64,000 nucleotides of DNA. It comes from Clostridium pasteurianum BC1 (GTDB taxonomy: Bacteria; Bacillota; Clostridia; Clostridiales; Clostridiaceae). Positions 45,195-54,678 of this stretch are shown here, one piece after another (within the stretch, counting starts at the first letter, position 1; each line of letters opens with the position of its first letter). Made by a program: the position numbers and the translations under genes. The notes under the pieces were generated by a model. That model saw only the letters and a program-made list of their open reading frames with translations. It searched no databases and had not been told where the DNA came from. The stretch lies in the NCBI RefSeq assembly GCF_000389635.1, contig NC_021182.1, positions 3,224,001 to 3,288,000 of the forward strand, written 5' to 3'.

Positions 45195-45245
45195 GAAAAA
45201 AGATAATCAATACAGGCAGATTTATTGTGCCTATATTGATTATCT
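45195..45245 (-). terminator. Terminator of the gntP transcript
   Basis: AGATAATCAATA-C-AGGCA pairs with TGCCT-A-TATTGATTATCT, with six T following on the minus strand. Repeat copy G lies between this hairpin and the gntP stop codon. Confidence 0.8.
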
Positions 45246-45251
45246 CATATA

Positions 45252-45410
45252 AACAAAGTTCTTAGTATCGGTATTTATGATACTTACTAACAGATTTCTA
45301 AGTATCAGTATTTTTGATACTTAGAAATCGTTGTCCAGGGACGCAGCCGCTCTTCACTCCAACTTTACGAAAGGCAGTGGGAGTGTTAGAGAGAGTAGTC
45401 ATCGGATAAA
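45252..45410 (+). repeat. Structured dispersed repeat, type 1 (copy G), doubled 5' hairpin
   Basis: Two 5' hairpins in series: TTCTTAGTATCGG with GATACTTACTA, then TTTCTAAGTATCAG with GATACTTAGAA. Here the pair is GTATC/GATAC where most copies have GCATC/GATGC. Then TTGTCC (wobble partner of GGATAA), AGGGACGCAG opposite GTAGTCATC. It ends 6 bp before the gntP stop. Confidence 0.85.
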
Positions 45411-45416
45411 TTTAAA

Positions 45417-46736
45417 TTAATATATAATAGCATTTAATGTTAGTGCTCCTGCAAGGCCTACAAAGGACAAAATTGTATCCATTAAGGTAAAGGATGCAAA
45501 GGTTTCTGGTACACTTAAATTAAAAAATTCTTTAAACATCCAAAAACCAGTATCGTTTACATGAGGGAAAATTAAACTTCCTGCCCCTGTAGCCAATACC
45601 ATCAATTCCGGACTTACATGGCTTACTTGAATTATAGGCATCATAATTCCAGCTGCTGTAATAGCTGCTACAGTAGCAGATCCTTGGGCAATTCTTATGA
45701 GTGATGCAATTAACCAAGCTAAAAATATTGGAGAAATGTTGGTTCCTTGTATAAGCGTAACTATATATTTTCCTACACCACTATCTATAAGTATTTGCTT
45801 AAAAGCGCCTCCACCAGCTATTATAAATATAATCATTGCTATAGCACTTACAGCCGATCCTGCTGTTTTTTCAATTTCCTTCATATTTTTTCCTCTGTTT
45901 ATGCCAAAAATAAAAAATCCTATAAGCAATGCTATCAATAGAGCTATAACTGGATCCCCTATAAATTCAAAGAAAGTCTGCATACCAGATTTTTTAGTCA
46001 GAATCATCTTACCAATTGTAGCTAAAGTCATAAGTATTACTGGAATTAATGCTGCAATCACACTTACAACAAAACTTGGCATTTCTTCTTCTTTAAATAC
46101 TTTTTTATTAAATAAATCTTTAGGAATTTCATGATCAAATTTTTTTAAGAACCTAGCAAGAAAAGGACCACCTAATAGAGCCGCAGGAATTGCTACTATT
46201 ATTCCGTATAGCAAAGTCAAGCCTATATCTGCTTTATATATAACAGCAATAGTTGTGGCTCCTGGATGTGGTGGTAAAAATCCATGGGTAGCAGATAGTG
46301 CCGCTGCTGCAGATATCCCTATAGTAAGTGGTGGTACCTTGGCATATATTGCAATTGTGAAAATAATAGGTAATAGCAAAACAATTCCCACTTCATAAAA
46401 TAATGCAATTCCAACAATAAAACTTGTTAATACAATGGCAATTTGAACATGTTTCTCACCAAATTTATCAATTAAGGTAGTAGCTATTCTCTGTGCCGCT
46501 CCACATTCTGCCATGAGTTTTCCAAATATAGCTCCAAATCCAAGAATTAATCCTAGATAACCTAGCGTACTTCCCACACCATTTTCAATAGATTTAGTTA
46601 TACTTAATATTGACATGCCTTCCATATACCCTACTATCAGTGCAGTTATAATTAATGAAACAAAAGCATTTAATTTAAAAAACATTATTAACACCAATAA
46701 TATTGCAATTCCTATGCAAACTATAATTAACGGCAT
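45417..46736 (-). CDS. gntP: Gluconate/sugar-acid:proton symporter, GntP family
   Basis: 439 residues with about twelve to fourteen membrane helices. Family landmarks are GYMEGMSI, LGLILGFGAIFGKLMAECGAAQRIA, SATHGFLPPHPGATTIA and HVNDTGFWMFKEFF. GntP proteins import gluconate and related hexonates. The dehydrogenase at 47017 and the GntR regulator at 48376 lie upstream on the same strand, which points to use of one sugar acid. AAGGGAGG precedes the ATG. Confidence 0.92.
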   Translation of the reverse strand: MPLIIVCIGIAILLVLIMFFKLNAFVSLIITALIVGYMEGMSILSITKSIENGVGSTLGYLGLILGFGAIFGKLMAECGAAQRIATTLIDKFGEKHVQIAIVLTSFIVGIALFYEVGIVLLLPIIFTIAIYAKVPPLTIGISAAAALSATHGFLPPHPGATTIAVIYKADIGLTLLYGIIVAIPAALLGGPFLARFLKKFDHEIPKDLFNKKVFKEEEMPSFVVSVIAALIPVILMTLATIGKMILTKKSGMQTFFEFIGDPVIALLIALLIGFFIFGINRGKNMKEIEKTAGSAVSAIAMIIFIIAGGGAFKQILIDSGVGKYIVTLIQGTNISPIFLAWLIASLIRIAQGSATVAAITAAGIMMPIIQVSHVSPELMVLATGAGSLIFPHVNDTGFWMFKEFFNLSVPETFASFTLMDTILSFVGLAGALTLNAIIY

Positions 46737-46826
46737 ATAGAGTCCTCCCTTAAAATTATATTAAATATGATAATTTTATAGAAAATCTGTTGTTGTAAAA
46801 TTAAAGTCAAAATACTTTTATACATA

Positions 46827-46983
46827 AACAGAATTCTTGACATCAGGTGGAATTTTTGCTTATGACCTCTGATACCTAGAACTCGTTGCACTTTAGGTCA
46901 AATCTTCATCCAGAGACGCAGTCACTCTAATACTCACACCTTGAAGCAGATGGAAGTATTAGAGTTGGTAGTCATCGGATAAA
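46827..46983 (+). repeat. Structured dispersed repeat, type 1 (copy H), in an operon gap
   Basis: 5' hairpin ATTCTTGACATCAG with CTGATACCTAGAA (decayed), an 18-nt insert with TTTAGG, then TCATCC with GGATAA, AGAGACGCAG opposite GGTAGTCATC, and inner stem CACTCTAATACT with AGTATTAGAG. It lies antisense in the 280-bp gap between the dehydrogenase and gntP genes, inside the likely operon. Confidence 0.8.
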
Positions 46984-47016
46984 CAACCTTAATTGAAAAC
47001 ATCAAATTGAAATAAT

Positions 47017-48033
47017 CTATTTTAAAACAGCATTAATTTTTAGATATTTTTCAGGATGATCTGAAAGTTCCTCTACTGCTTTTGGTATTTCATCTATAGA
47101 CACTACTTTACTAATTATAGGTTCAACATCTACAGTTCCATCAGAAATTAACTTTAATGCCTCTTCAAATTCCCCAACACTTGTTCTAGCCCCTCTGATA
47201 TCGAGCTCCTTTTTAGTTATTAAATCTGTTGGAATACTTGTTTCTTTTTTAGGCCATCCTGTAAGAGCTATCCTTCCAGCATAGGATACATAATCAATTG
47301 AATTTCTTATGGCTGAATTAGCACCTGAAGCTTCAATTACCACTTCTGCCATTCTCCCATTTGTAATCTTTCTTATCTTTTCTTCTGCATTTTCTTTTAC
47401 AGTATTAATAATATTTTTTATTCCCAATTTAACTGCAAATTCTAATCTTTCATCCACAATATCTATAACTATTGGAACCGCCCCATAAGCTATAGCCGAT
47501 AATGCCATTAGTATACCTATTGCACCTGCTCCATTTATAACAACATGTTCTCCTTCTTTTACTTTAGTTCTATGAATTGCATGTAATGCTATAGTCAATG
47601 GTTCTGCCATAGGGATTTGCTCCCAAGGAATATTATCAGGAGCTTTAACCAATAATTCTGATGGATGTGTAAATAATTCTGTCATTCCTCCATCTATGTG
47701 AACACCTAATACTTTTAAATCTTCACAACAATTTGTCCTTCCTAAACTACAGGGATAACATTTACCACAGTAAATATAAGGATCTATAATAACCCTGTCT
47801 CCTTTTTTTATTCCTTTACTGTTATCTCCTATCTCTAGTACTTCTCCTGCTATTTCATGTCCTATTATCCTTGGGTAAGATACCAGTGGGTTAACTCCCC
47901 TATAAGCTCCGATGTCCGAGCCACATATTCCCAAGGCTTTAACTTTTATTAGCGCTTCATTTTCCTTTCTTACTGGCTCTCCAATCTCATTAATTCTTAT
48001 ATTCTTTGGCGATTCCAAATAAACCGTTTTCAT
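47017..48033 (-). CDS. Zinc-binding sugar-acid/polyol dehydrogenase (MDR family)
   Basis: 338 residues. Catalytic zinc ligands lie in LGICGSDIGAYRG and RIIGHEIAGEV. Structural zinc Cys are in YCGKCYPCSLGRTNCC. The NAD-binding loop is NGAGAIGI. The sequence is closest to the idonate/galactonate 5-dehydrogenase group (LgoD/IdnD-like). With GntP and a GntR regulator, this suggests L-galactonate, L-gulonate or idonate as substrate. That choice is inference. Confidence 0.87.
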   Translation of the reverse strand: MKTVYLESPKNIRINEIGEPVRKENEALIKVKALGICGSDIGAYRGVNPLVSYPRIIGHEIAGEVLEIGDNSKGIKKGDRVIIDPYIYCGKCYPCSLGRTNCCEDLKVLGVHIDGGMTELFTHPSELLVKAPDNIPWEQIPMAEPLTIALHAIHRTKVKEGEHVVINGAGAIGILMALSAIAYGAVPIVIDIVDERLEFAVKLGIKNIINTVKENAEEKIRKITNGRMAEVVIEASGANSAIRNSIDYVSYAGRIALTGWPKKETSIPTDLITKKELDIRGARTSVGEFEEALKLISDGTVDVEPIISKVVSIDEIPKAVEELSDHPEKYLKINAVLK

Positions 48034-48375
48034 ATAATATTCAACTCCTTTTTTATTTTCCTTTTCAAGAGTTTCCCCTATTCTATTTAAGTATACTGCT
48101 CCTAATGCTCTATTATAAAGTCCATATCTCAGTTTTCCAGCTTATCATTGTCATACCAACTAAATGTCTATTAATACTTTATTCTCCTTTCTTTTTTCAA
48201 TTTATTATTAAATTCTATCCTTAATGTAAACATTTTCTTATGTATACTTGTATACTAGCATATGTGTAATAAAACATCAAGAAGTATTAATAATTTCCAC
48301 CCTGATGTTTATATCAATTCGCTATAGTTTAGGTATATGAAAATAAAACTTTCCTTATTACTATATTGTAATTAA
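48034..48375. other. Leader region of the sugar-acid operon, 340 bp
   Basis: No coding frame. It contains the operator-like sequence at 48241 and an AT-rich leader to the dehydrogenase gene. The GntR gene ends at 48376. Confidence 0.4.
48241..48255 (-). promoter_or_regulatory. Putative GntR-family operator
   Basis: TGTATACTTGTATAC has two GTATAC half-sites in a dyad (GTATAC-TT-GTATAC). FCD-type GntR regulators bind short dyads of this size. It lies upstream of the dehydrogenase gene, which follows the GntR gene. Confidence 0.5.
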
Positions 48376-49062
48376 CTATTTAAAATAACTCTTGTATTCA
48401 AAATCTTTATTAAAAATCTCGTCCCATCCTTTTTTAGGTTCTTTAAGATGTTTAGTCACTAAAGCTTCAACAGATTTTATATCTTTATTTTTTATGGTTT
48501 CAATAAACTTTTCATGCTGTTTAATAGTACTTTCATTAGAATATTTAGTTTCTGCTATTAATCTTAATCTATCATAATGAGTACTTATTCTCAATATTCC
48601 TTTCCAAACTTCTGATCTTTTAACACCTGAAAATATTATATTATGAAATTGTACATCTAATTTATGAAAATCTATTTCACATTCTGTTTTCCCAGAAATA
48701 TATTTTTGCGATATCAAACATTTTTCAAGTTCTGACAATTTATCCTTCGGGAAATCTTTGCAGGCCAGTTTCATTACTTCTATTTCTAAATAATACCTCA
48801 TGAAAAATGCCTCTTCAATAAGATTTTTATCTATTAATGAAACATAAGTTCCGATTTGAGGCTTTACTTCGATGAGATGCTCTTCCTTTAGCTTCATCAA
48901 AACTTCTCTAATAGGCGTTCTTGAAATATTCAATTGTTGTGCTAATATAGTTTCACTAATGTTTTCACCTGGTTTAAGTTCTAAGGACATAATATTATTT
49001 TTTAAAATTCTATATGCATATTCCCTTCCACTTTCTCCATCTAATCTATCTAATAGATTCAT
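48376..49062 (-). CDS. GntR family (FadR/FCD) transcriptional regulator
   Basis: 228 residues. The winged helix-turn-helix covers ENISETILAQQLNISRTPIREVLMKLKEE. The C-terminal FCD domain has metal-ligand residues in LDVQFHNIIF and KQHEKFIETI. Such regulators respond to small sugar acids and usually repress the adjacent catabolic genes. AAGGGAG precedes the ATG. Confidence 0.9.
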   Translation of the reverse strand: MNLLDRLDGESGREYAYRILKNNIMSLELKPGENISETILAQQLNISRTPIREVLMKLKEEHLIEVKPQIGTYVSLIDKNLIEEAFFMRYYLEIEVMKLACKDFPKDKLSELEKCLISQKYISGKTECEIDFHKLDVQFHNIIFSGVKRSEVWKGILRISTHYDRLRLIAETKYSNESTIKQHEKFIETIKNKDIKSVEALVTKHLKEPKKGWDEIFNKDFEYKSYFK

Positions 49063-49248
49063 AGTTGCGCTCCCTTAAAAACTATTTTTATTTTAAAATT
49101 TGATGTTATAAGTTTAACATATACACACCCTACTATCAAAACTATAATGTTAAAACACCTTTAAAATTTATATCTTTATATGTAGAAACTGTACTTTTTA
49201 TTTACGTATTATCATAAAATATAACATAATTAATCTTATGGAGAAATT

Positions 49249-49749
49249 ATGAATAATAAAATAAATTCCAGCTATTCTCGAGTTAATGCTGTAAATTATG
49301 CTATAAAGTATGCAGAGAATCCAAATCCTTCATACAAATATTTTCCTGTACAATATGATAATGGTGGTGATTGTACAAATTTCACTTCCCAGTGTCTATT
49401 TGCAGGAGGAGCACCTATGGTTTTTTCAAGTAGAAATATATGGTGGTATAATAGTAAAGGTTGGTCTGTTTCCTGGGCTACAGCACATTCTCTCTATTGG
49501 TACTTAAAAGTAAGCGGAAATGATAACTTGTACGGTGTTAAAGGAAGAGAAGTTTCCTCTATTTCCTCATTGGAAACAGGAGATTTAATATTTTATAGAA
49601 ATGGCAATGATAAACTAACTCATTCTGCAATTATAACCTCTTTTAAGGATGATATGCCTTTAATATCACAGCATAGTCCTGAGATTTTAAATATACCTTA
49701 TATAAAACTTTGGGCAAGTAAAATGCATTTTATAAAAATATCACTATAA
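49249..49749 (+). CDS. Amidase_6 domain protein
   Basis: 166 residues, a single Amidase_6 (CHAP/NlpC-like Cys-His) domain. The candidate catalytic Cys42 is in GGDCTNFTSQCL and His125 in KLTHSAII. VNAVNYAIKYAENPNPSY at the start is typical for the family. No signal peptide or membrane segment is seen. In clostridia, such proteins often act in spore-wall or mother-cell peptidoglycan steps. The true substrate is unknown. ATGGAG precedes the ATG. Confidence 0.88.
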   Translation: MNNKINSSYSRVNAVNYAIKYAENPNPSYKYFPVQYDNGGDCTNFTSQCLFAGGAPMVFSSRNIWWYNSKGWSVSWATAHSLYWYLKVSGNDNLYGVKGREVSSISSLETGDLIFYRNGNDKLTHSAIITSFKDDMPLISQHSPEILNIPYIKLWASKMHFIKISL

Positions 49750-49840
49750 TTTAAATAATTTTGAAGATAAAATAATATATATATAATCTTATCCTCAGTA
49801 TACTATAAACACATAATATACAAGTTTCTAATCATTATTT

Positions 49841-50470
49841 TCATCGTTTACCTGTCAAATAATATACTGCTAATTGAGTCCTATGACTTAAATTTCCCTT
49901 TTCAAGTATGGTACTTATATGATTTTTTACTGTACCTTCTCCTATAAATAATTTTGCAGCTATCTCTTTATTTGATAATCCCTCTGCTACAGCTTCAATA
50001 ATTTCAAGCTCTCTTTCAGTAAAAATACTGTTATCAAAACCTACATTCATATAATTAGATCTTTTAGCTATCTTTTCAAATACTTTTTCGTCTAAAACAT
50101 TCACGCCATTATAAAGAGATTTTATCATCTGTTTAAGCTTTTCTGGTGTATGATTTTTTATTAAATATCCCTTTGCACCATTTTGTATGGCCTTTTCTAC
50201 CAAATCATAATCATCAAAAGTAGTTAATACCAATACTTTTCCTAGAGACTTTTTTACTATTTCCCTTGTAGCCTCTATTCCATCTACTTCTGGCATTTGA
50301 ATATCCATCAATATAATATCCACCTTATTTTTCAAAGAAAGAGCTATAGCTTCTCTGCCATTTTTAGCACATCCAACTACCTGAAAATCCTCATCCATGT
50401 CTAATATTATTCTTAGACCATCCCTTACAAAATCGCTGTCATCTGCAATCACAATTTTTATCTTATCCAC
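49841..50470 (-). CDS. NarL/LuxR response regulator
   Basis: 209 residues from GTG behind AAGGAGAGG. Receiver domain: IVIADDSDFVRDGL, acceptor Asp in DIILMDIQMPEVDG, LTTFDD, and LIKNH. C-terminal LuxR helix-turn-helix: SNKEIAAKLFIGEGTVKNHIS. It overlaps the stop of the kinase gene by 8 bp. Partner of the histidine kinase at 50463, and together likely regulator of the ABC exporter at 52.4-55.4 kb. Confidence 0.92.
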   Translation of the reverse strand: MDKIKIVIADDSDFVRDGLRIILDMDEDFQVVGCAKNGREAIALSLKNKVDIILMDIQMPEVDGIEATREIVKKSLGKVLVLTTFDDYDLVEKAIQNGAKGYLIKNHTPEKLKQMIKSLYNGVNVLDEKVFEKIAKRSNYMNVGFDNSIFTERELEIIEAVAEGLSNKEIAAKLFIGEGTVKNHISTILEKGNLSHRTQLAVYYLTGKR

Positions 50471-51593
50471 TATATTCCCTCTCCTTAATCTCAAAACCAA
50501 GGTTTGATGTTATGAAAATATTACCATTAGCTGCTTTCGTTCTCTCTTTCATACCAGTCAGCCCCATTCCTTCTTTAATATTACTACATCCTCTCCCATC
50601 ATCCTCTATAGAACAGCGAACCAATTTATTGAGAATAACTATATTTATCTTTATATTTTTACACCCTGAATATTTCAAAGCATTTGAAAAAGCCTCTATG
50701 GAATTATTCAATATAATTTCCCAGATATGCTCTGGAACTTCATTAATTTCTCCACTACAAACAATCTTCGCATTTATATTATAGTTTTCCTTAAAATTTT
50801 CACATAATTTTCTAAGCTGAATCAATGACAGCTGACCTTTATTTGGCTTTTCTTTTCTTAAAATTGCTCTAATTTCGTCTAAACTTTTTCTTAAGTTATC
50901 TATTACTGCTTGAATAATTTTCTTGCTGTCCAATGGATTATCCTTAATTAAAAGTTTACATGCCTCAAGTTGATAAACAGATCCATTTATGCTATGTCCT
51001 ATTTTATCGTGCAGTGCCTGAGATAATCTACTTCTCTCTTCAAGAGATTTATTTTCAAGTGCTAATGTAAATTTTTCAATATCATTTTTATGTCTCATTC
51101 TTTGCTTTTCTATAGATGTTTTTAAATCTTCTTCAGTATTGGTAAAATCAGTTAATATTGCTTTATATGCATTTATTATGTAGTAGTGCTGAAAGTACAT
51201 AATATTGCAGCATAAGCAAGCTATAAAATATATTATTCTATTATTATCCTTCTGTAAAACAATTAAAAAGGTAAGTAAATATAGATATGATGGCAATCCA
51301 AAATAGGTTATTAAGTCCAATGCTACAATAGGAATAAGTACTGAATAAAAGCTTTGAAAATTAAAGATTAATATTATACAAATAGATAAGCATAAAATCA
51401 ATAGAATTATACTCTTTTTATCAAGCAGTTCATAAAACAATGTAGCTGAAGTAAATATAAACAATAAGCTTATCTCTAAAATACTTCTTTCATATATAAT
51501 TGTTACATTTGTAGCTATAAAATATATGATTAATGAAAATATGTATATTAACTTTGCAATTGGGAAATAATTTTCCATTATCTTTTCATTCAT
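50463..51593 (-). CDS. Sensor histidine kinase, LiaS/DesK type
   Basis: 376 residues from ATG behind TAGGGGG. About six membrane helices, then LEERSRLSQALHDKIGHSINGS with the phosphorylated His and an ATPase domain with NSIEAFSNALKYSG, DDGRGCS and GLTGMKERT. It lies directly upstream of its regulator. Systems of this build next to ABC-2 exporters respond to membrane-active antibiotics, as in LnrJK or LiaSR. Confidence 0.9.
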   Translation of the reverse strand: MNEKIMENYFPIAKLIYIFSLIIYFIATNVTIIYERSILEISLLFIFTSATLFYELLDKKSIILLILCLSICIILIFNFQSFYSVLIPIVALDLITYFGLPSYLYLLTFLIVLQKDNNRIIYFIACLCCNIMYFQHYYIINAYKAILTDFTNTEEDLKTSIEKQRMRHKNDIEKFTLALENKSLEERSRLSQALHDKIGHSINGSVYQLEACKLLIKDNPLDSKKIIQAVIDNLRKSLDEIRAILRKEKPNKGQLSLIQLRKLCENFKENYNINAKIVCSGEINEVPEHIWEIILNNSIEAFSNALKYSGCKNIKINIVILNKLVRCSIEDDGRGCSNIKEGMGLTGMKERTKAANGNIFITSNLGFEIKEREYSG

Positions 51594-51679
51594 GTAATAC
51601 CCCCTATAAATAAGCATTATATTTTATATTAATTATATCACAAAATATGGTTCAATGACTCTTATTTAGTTTGTAAAGA

Positions 51680-51997
51680 CTAACGCACCAGCCATCCGTA
51701 ATCCTGCCTGCAATCCACGATGTAATCAACGTACACCGTCTGATCCTTGATTTGATACAAAATCAGATACCATTTCTCAACAAACATCTTATGATATTTA
51801 TTGAGTGGTATAAATTTGGCATCCAGAAACGGGAAACGCTCCGGCATTTGATATAGAGAGCGAATGGCCTCCATCAACTCATTCTTTACTTTACGGGCAG
51901 CGGAGGGACTTTTTTGCGCCAAAAATCGGACATGGCCCGCCAGCATTTGACGGGCACGGTTAGAAACAATTACCTTATATTGAGGTTTCTTTTCCAT
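51680..51997 (-). CDS. RelE/ParE family toxin
   Basis: 105 residues from ATG (MEKKPQYKV) just inside the antitoxin's end. The ParE/RelE fold is visible as YKVIVSNRARQMLAGHVRFLAQKSPSAARKVKNEL, PERFPFLD and the C-terminal beta strands ILYQIKDQTVYVDYIVDCRQDY. Its target (gyrase or ribosome) is not predictable with certainty. The local GC is clearly higher than in neighbours, a sign of recent transfer. Confidence 0.9.
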   Translation of the reverse strand: MEKKPQYKVIVSNRARQMLAGHVRFLAQKSPSAARKVKNELMEAIRSLYQMPERFPFLDAKFIPLNKYHKMFVEKWYLILYQIKDQTVYVDYIVDCRQDYGWLVR

Positions 51998-52265
51998 GTT
52001 CCACCTCATCAATGATGCTATCCAGATAGCTGTCCAGTTCCTCTGGCGTGGTTCCCTCTCGGCCGGCTAGACGGTCTTCCTCAACAGCTAACAGTTCTTC
52101 CCAAAGTTTCAGCATTTTTTCACGCCGATCAAACGCCTCTATATCCATAACCACAAGATCGCCCTCACCATTTTTCGTAAGATATACAGGCTCTCCAGAG
52201 GATTTGCACAAAGCAGCAATTTCATTATAGTTCTGCCGAATACTTGCAGACGGTTTAATTTGCAT
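51975..52265 (-). CDS. Phd/YefM family antitoxin
   Basis: 96 residues. IKPSASIRQNYNEIAALCKSSGEPVYLTKNGEGDLVVMDIEAFDRRE is the Phd/YefM DNA-binding core. An acidic C-terminal tail (EELDSYLDSIIDEVEHG) would bind the toxin. AGGAGTTG precedes the ATG. It overlaps the toxin by 23 bp from the toxin start used here. Like the toxin, it is GC-richer than its surroundings. Confidence 0.92.
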   Translation of the reverse strand: MQIKPSASIRQNYNEIAALCKSSGEPVYLTKNGEGDLVVMDIEAFDRREKMLKLWEELLAVEEDRLAGREGTTPEELDSYLDSIIDEVEHGKETSI

Positions 52266-52350
52266 AGTATCAACTCCTCATAGTAATATTCTAACCATAT
52301 TATACTCTTTTCATGCTATTTGGTCAATGAATACTTTATGTTGGAGTAAT

Positions 52351-53553
52351 TCACGCTTTATAATTATTATTCACCTTTAACCCCAAAAATCCTATAGATA
52401 AAAACAATGCCATATATGCAATAACAACCATTCCAAATACTATACCCCATTGATTCGATCCTAGAAGTATCTGTTCTGCTGTTTTAACTACCCATCTCTG
52501 TGACATAAGTAATGAAACATTTTGCATCCATTTTGGAGTTATATCCAGTGGAAAATATAATCCTGACATTAGTGCAGTAATTGTAGTTATAAAAAAAGTT
52601 AAATAATTTGAATTACTTAGACTTTCAAAAATAGCTCCTAAAGCTATACTCAAGGTATTAAATATCAAACCTAATCCCAATATTAATATTGAAATTTCAA
52701 ATAGATTCATACCTACATCAACTCTTACAAATAATTTTATACTAATAGCAATCATAGCAATTTGTACTATAAGAGCAGCTATAGCTACATAAACCTTTAC
52801 CATGCCGTAATTAAATATACTACTCTTAGTAAGCATTATTCTCTTTAATACTCTATTGTTTTTTTCCTCAATAAATATAGATGCTATAAAATTACCACTG
52901 AACATTAAGGTAATTGACATAATAGCTACAAGATATCCAAAATTATAGATTTGTGATTTTTCTACAGTATTTAAAGCTTTTTCTCCTTGAGTAACAGAAT
53001 TTAATTTTTCTTCTGTTTTATTCTGAGCTGCTTCTTTCATTAGCTGTTGAAAAACAGTTTTATCACCCTTTGCCATCGTTGAATACATATTGAATCTTGA
53101 CAATATCATATTAATATTATTCTCTAAAAGCTTCACTCTTTCGTCAGTTCCTGTAGTGAATACATTTAATAAATTTTCATTATTACCTTTTATTACAGCA
53201 TCAGAAAAGCCTGAAGGAATATATATAAATCCATTTGTAGGCGTTCTATTGGCTATATTTACTGCTTTTTCTTTGGCAGAATTTAAATCTTTAGTTGAAC
53301 CTTCATACACAGTTATTTTATAGGAACTATTACTGTTTAATAAATTTATTATTTCCTTTGACAACTCACTTTTAGAATTATCAAATACCGTTACACTTGT
53401 TTTAAATACTGCAGTTTCTGAATTATCACTATTAACAGGTATTTTCAATATTAGAGCTGAAACTAATGGTATTAATAAAAACAGGAATATAGATGCTTTA
53501 TTTCTAAACAGCAGCTTTAGATTTGATTTCAGCATTACGAAAAATCCGCTCAT
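52351..53553 (-). CDS. ABC-2 type exporter permease
   Basis: 400 residues from ATG behind AGGGAGGG; upstream frame lacks a site. Topology is one N-terminal helix (about 18-36), a large extracytoplasmic domain (40-195), then five to six helices. It overlaps the previous permease by the ATGA junction. Together with the other permease and the ATPase this forms a three-gene exporter like LnrLMN. Confidence 0.88.
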   Translation of the reverse strand: MSGFFVMLKSNLKLLFRNKASIFLFLLIPLVSALILKIPVNSDNSETAVFKTSVTVFDNSKSELSKEIINLLNSNSSYKITVYEGSTKDLNSAKEKAVNIANRTPTNGFIYIPSGFSDAVIKGNNENLLNVFTTGTDERVKLLENNINMILSRFNMYSTMAKGDKTVFQQLMKEAAQNKTEEKLNSVTQGEKALNTVEKSQIYNFGYLVAIMSITLMFSGNFIASIFIEEKNNRVLKRIMLTKSSIFNYGMVKVYVAIAALIVQIAMIAISIKLFVRVDVGMNLFEISILILGLGLIFNTLSIALGAIFESLSNSNYLTFFITTITALMSGLYFPLDITPKWMQNVSLLMSQRWVVKTAEQILLGSNQWGIVFGMVVIAYMALFLSIGFLGLKVNNNYKA

Positions 53554-54677
53554 AGGACTTCCCTCCCTTTTGCAGTAGTTACTACTCCTATAATTATTGC
53601 TATAATTGATATAGTTAAAAGTAATATAATACATATATTTGTATAGTCACTATATCCTTTTATTGAAATCTCTACCAAGGTTCTATTTATATAATATAGT
53701 GGTGACAGCTTAGCAAGATTATCACTGACAAAGTTATACATATAGGTTTGAAAGGATCCTCCTACGAATCCAAAAAAGAAGGCAAACAAAACTATTATAA
53801 CATTTGATAAAGCTTGACTTTTTATTATTAATGAAATTAATATTCCTAGGACTGAAGAAGTTATTATCTCTAAAAATAATATTCCTGCTGACAATAGAGG
53901 TGAATTACCCCAATTTACATCCATTAAAATTATTGAAGCTATTGTTGCTATACATATTTGGATGGATACTACAAGCACTGAAGGAATAAGCTTTCCAAAG
54001 AATAGCGTTAATGGACTGGCATTGGTAAGTCCAATTCTATCTGTAACTCCATATTTTCTCTCATTATTTACTATTAAGGATACCGATAACATTCCAAACC
54101 AAATAACATAAACAATTTCAGTTATACCATAGTATACTATTGAACTTGGCATTGGATCAACCTTCAGAGTATCTAGCTTAACAAAATTTTTATTCTCTGA
54201 GGTACTTCCACTCTCTGTTTTGATTGGAATTTTATTCTCAACTAAATAATTCACTAAAGCTTTATTTCCATCATATAAATACATTGCACTATTCATACTG
54301 TTTTCAAATATTTCTGCATTTATATTAAAGGCATCTTTTTTATAAATTGTATATTCATTATCATTTATATCCACATAGGCAGCTAGGCTTCCGTTTTTAA
54401 TTTCTTCTACAGCTTTTTCCTTTGTCATCTTAGTTAAGGTAATTTTATTTTCTTCAAAAGCTTTTATAAAATTTGAAAAACTTTTATCTATATGGCTGCC
54501 AGCCTCAATGTTGTAACCTACAGTAAAAGACTTCAAAGTATAATCTTTATTGAGCATCTGTGAAAAGGCACTGGACAATATGGCAATTAACAAAATAGGC
54601 AGAAAAATTAAAAAGAGCATTGACATCTTATCTCTGAGCATGAGCTTAAAATTATTTTTAACTAATATTAATAACAT
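53550..54677 (-). CDS. ABC-2 type exporter permease
   Basis: 375 residues. The ATG behind GAGGAGG was chosen over a GTG six codons upstream that lies in the site itself. Same topology as its neighbour: one N-terminal helix, a large outer domain (about 40-170), then five to six helices. Stop and start overlap (ATGA) with the second permease. Confidence 0.88.
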   Translation of the reverse strand: MLLILVKNNFKLMLRDKMSMLFLIFLPILLIAILSSAFSQMLNKDYTLKSFTVGYNIEAGSHIDKSFSNFIKAFEENKITLTKMTKEKAVEEIKNGSLAAYVDINDNEYTIYKKDAFNINAEIFENSMNSAMYLYDGNKALVNYLVENKIPIKTESGSTSENKNFVKLDTLKVDPMPSSIVYYGITEIVYVIWFGMLSVSLIVNNERKYGVTDRIGLTNASPLTLFFGKLIPSVLVVSIQICIATIASIILMDVNWGNSPLLSAGILFLEIITSSVLGILISLIIKSQALSNVIIVLFAFFFGFVGGSFQTYMYNFVSDNLAKLSPLYYINRTLVEISIKGYSDYTNICIILLLTISIIAIIIGVVTTAKGREVL

Positions 54678-54678
54678 T

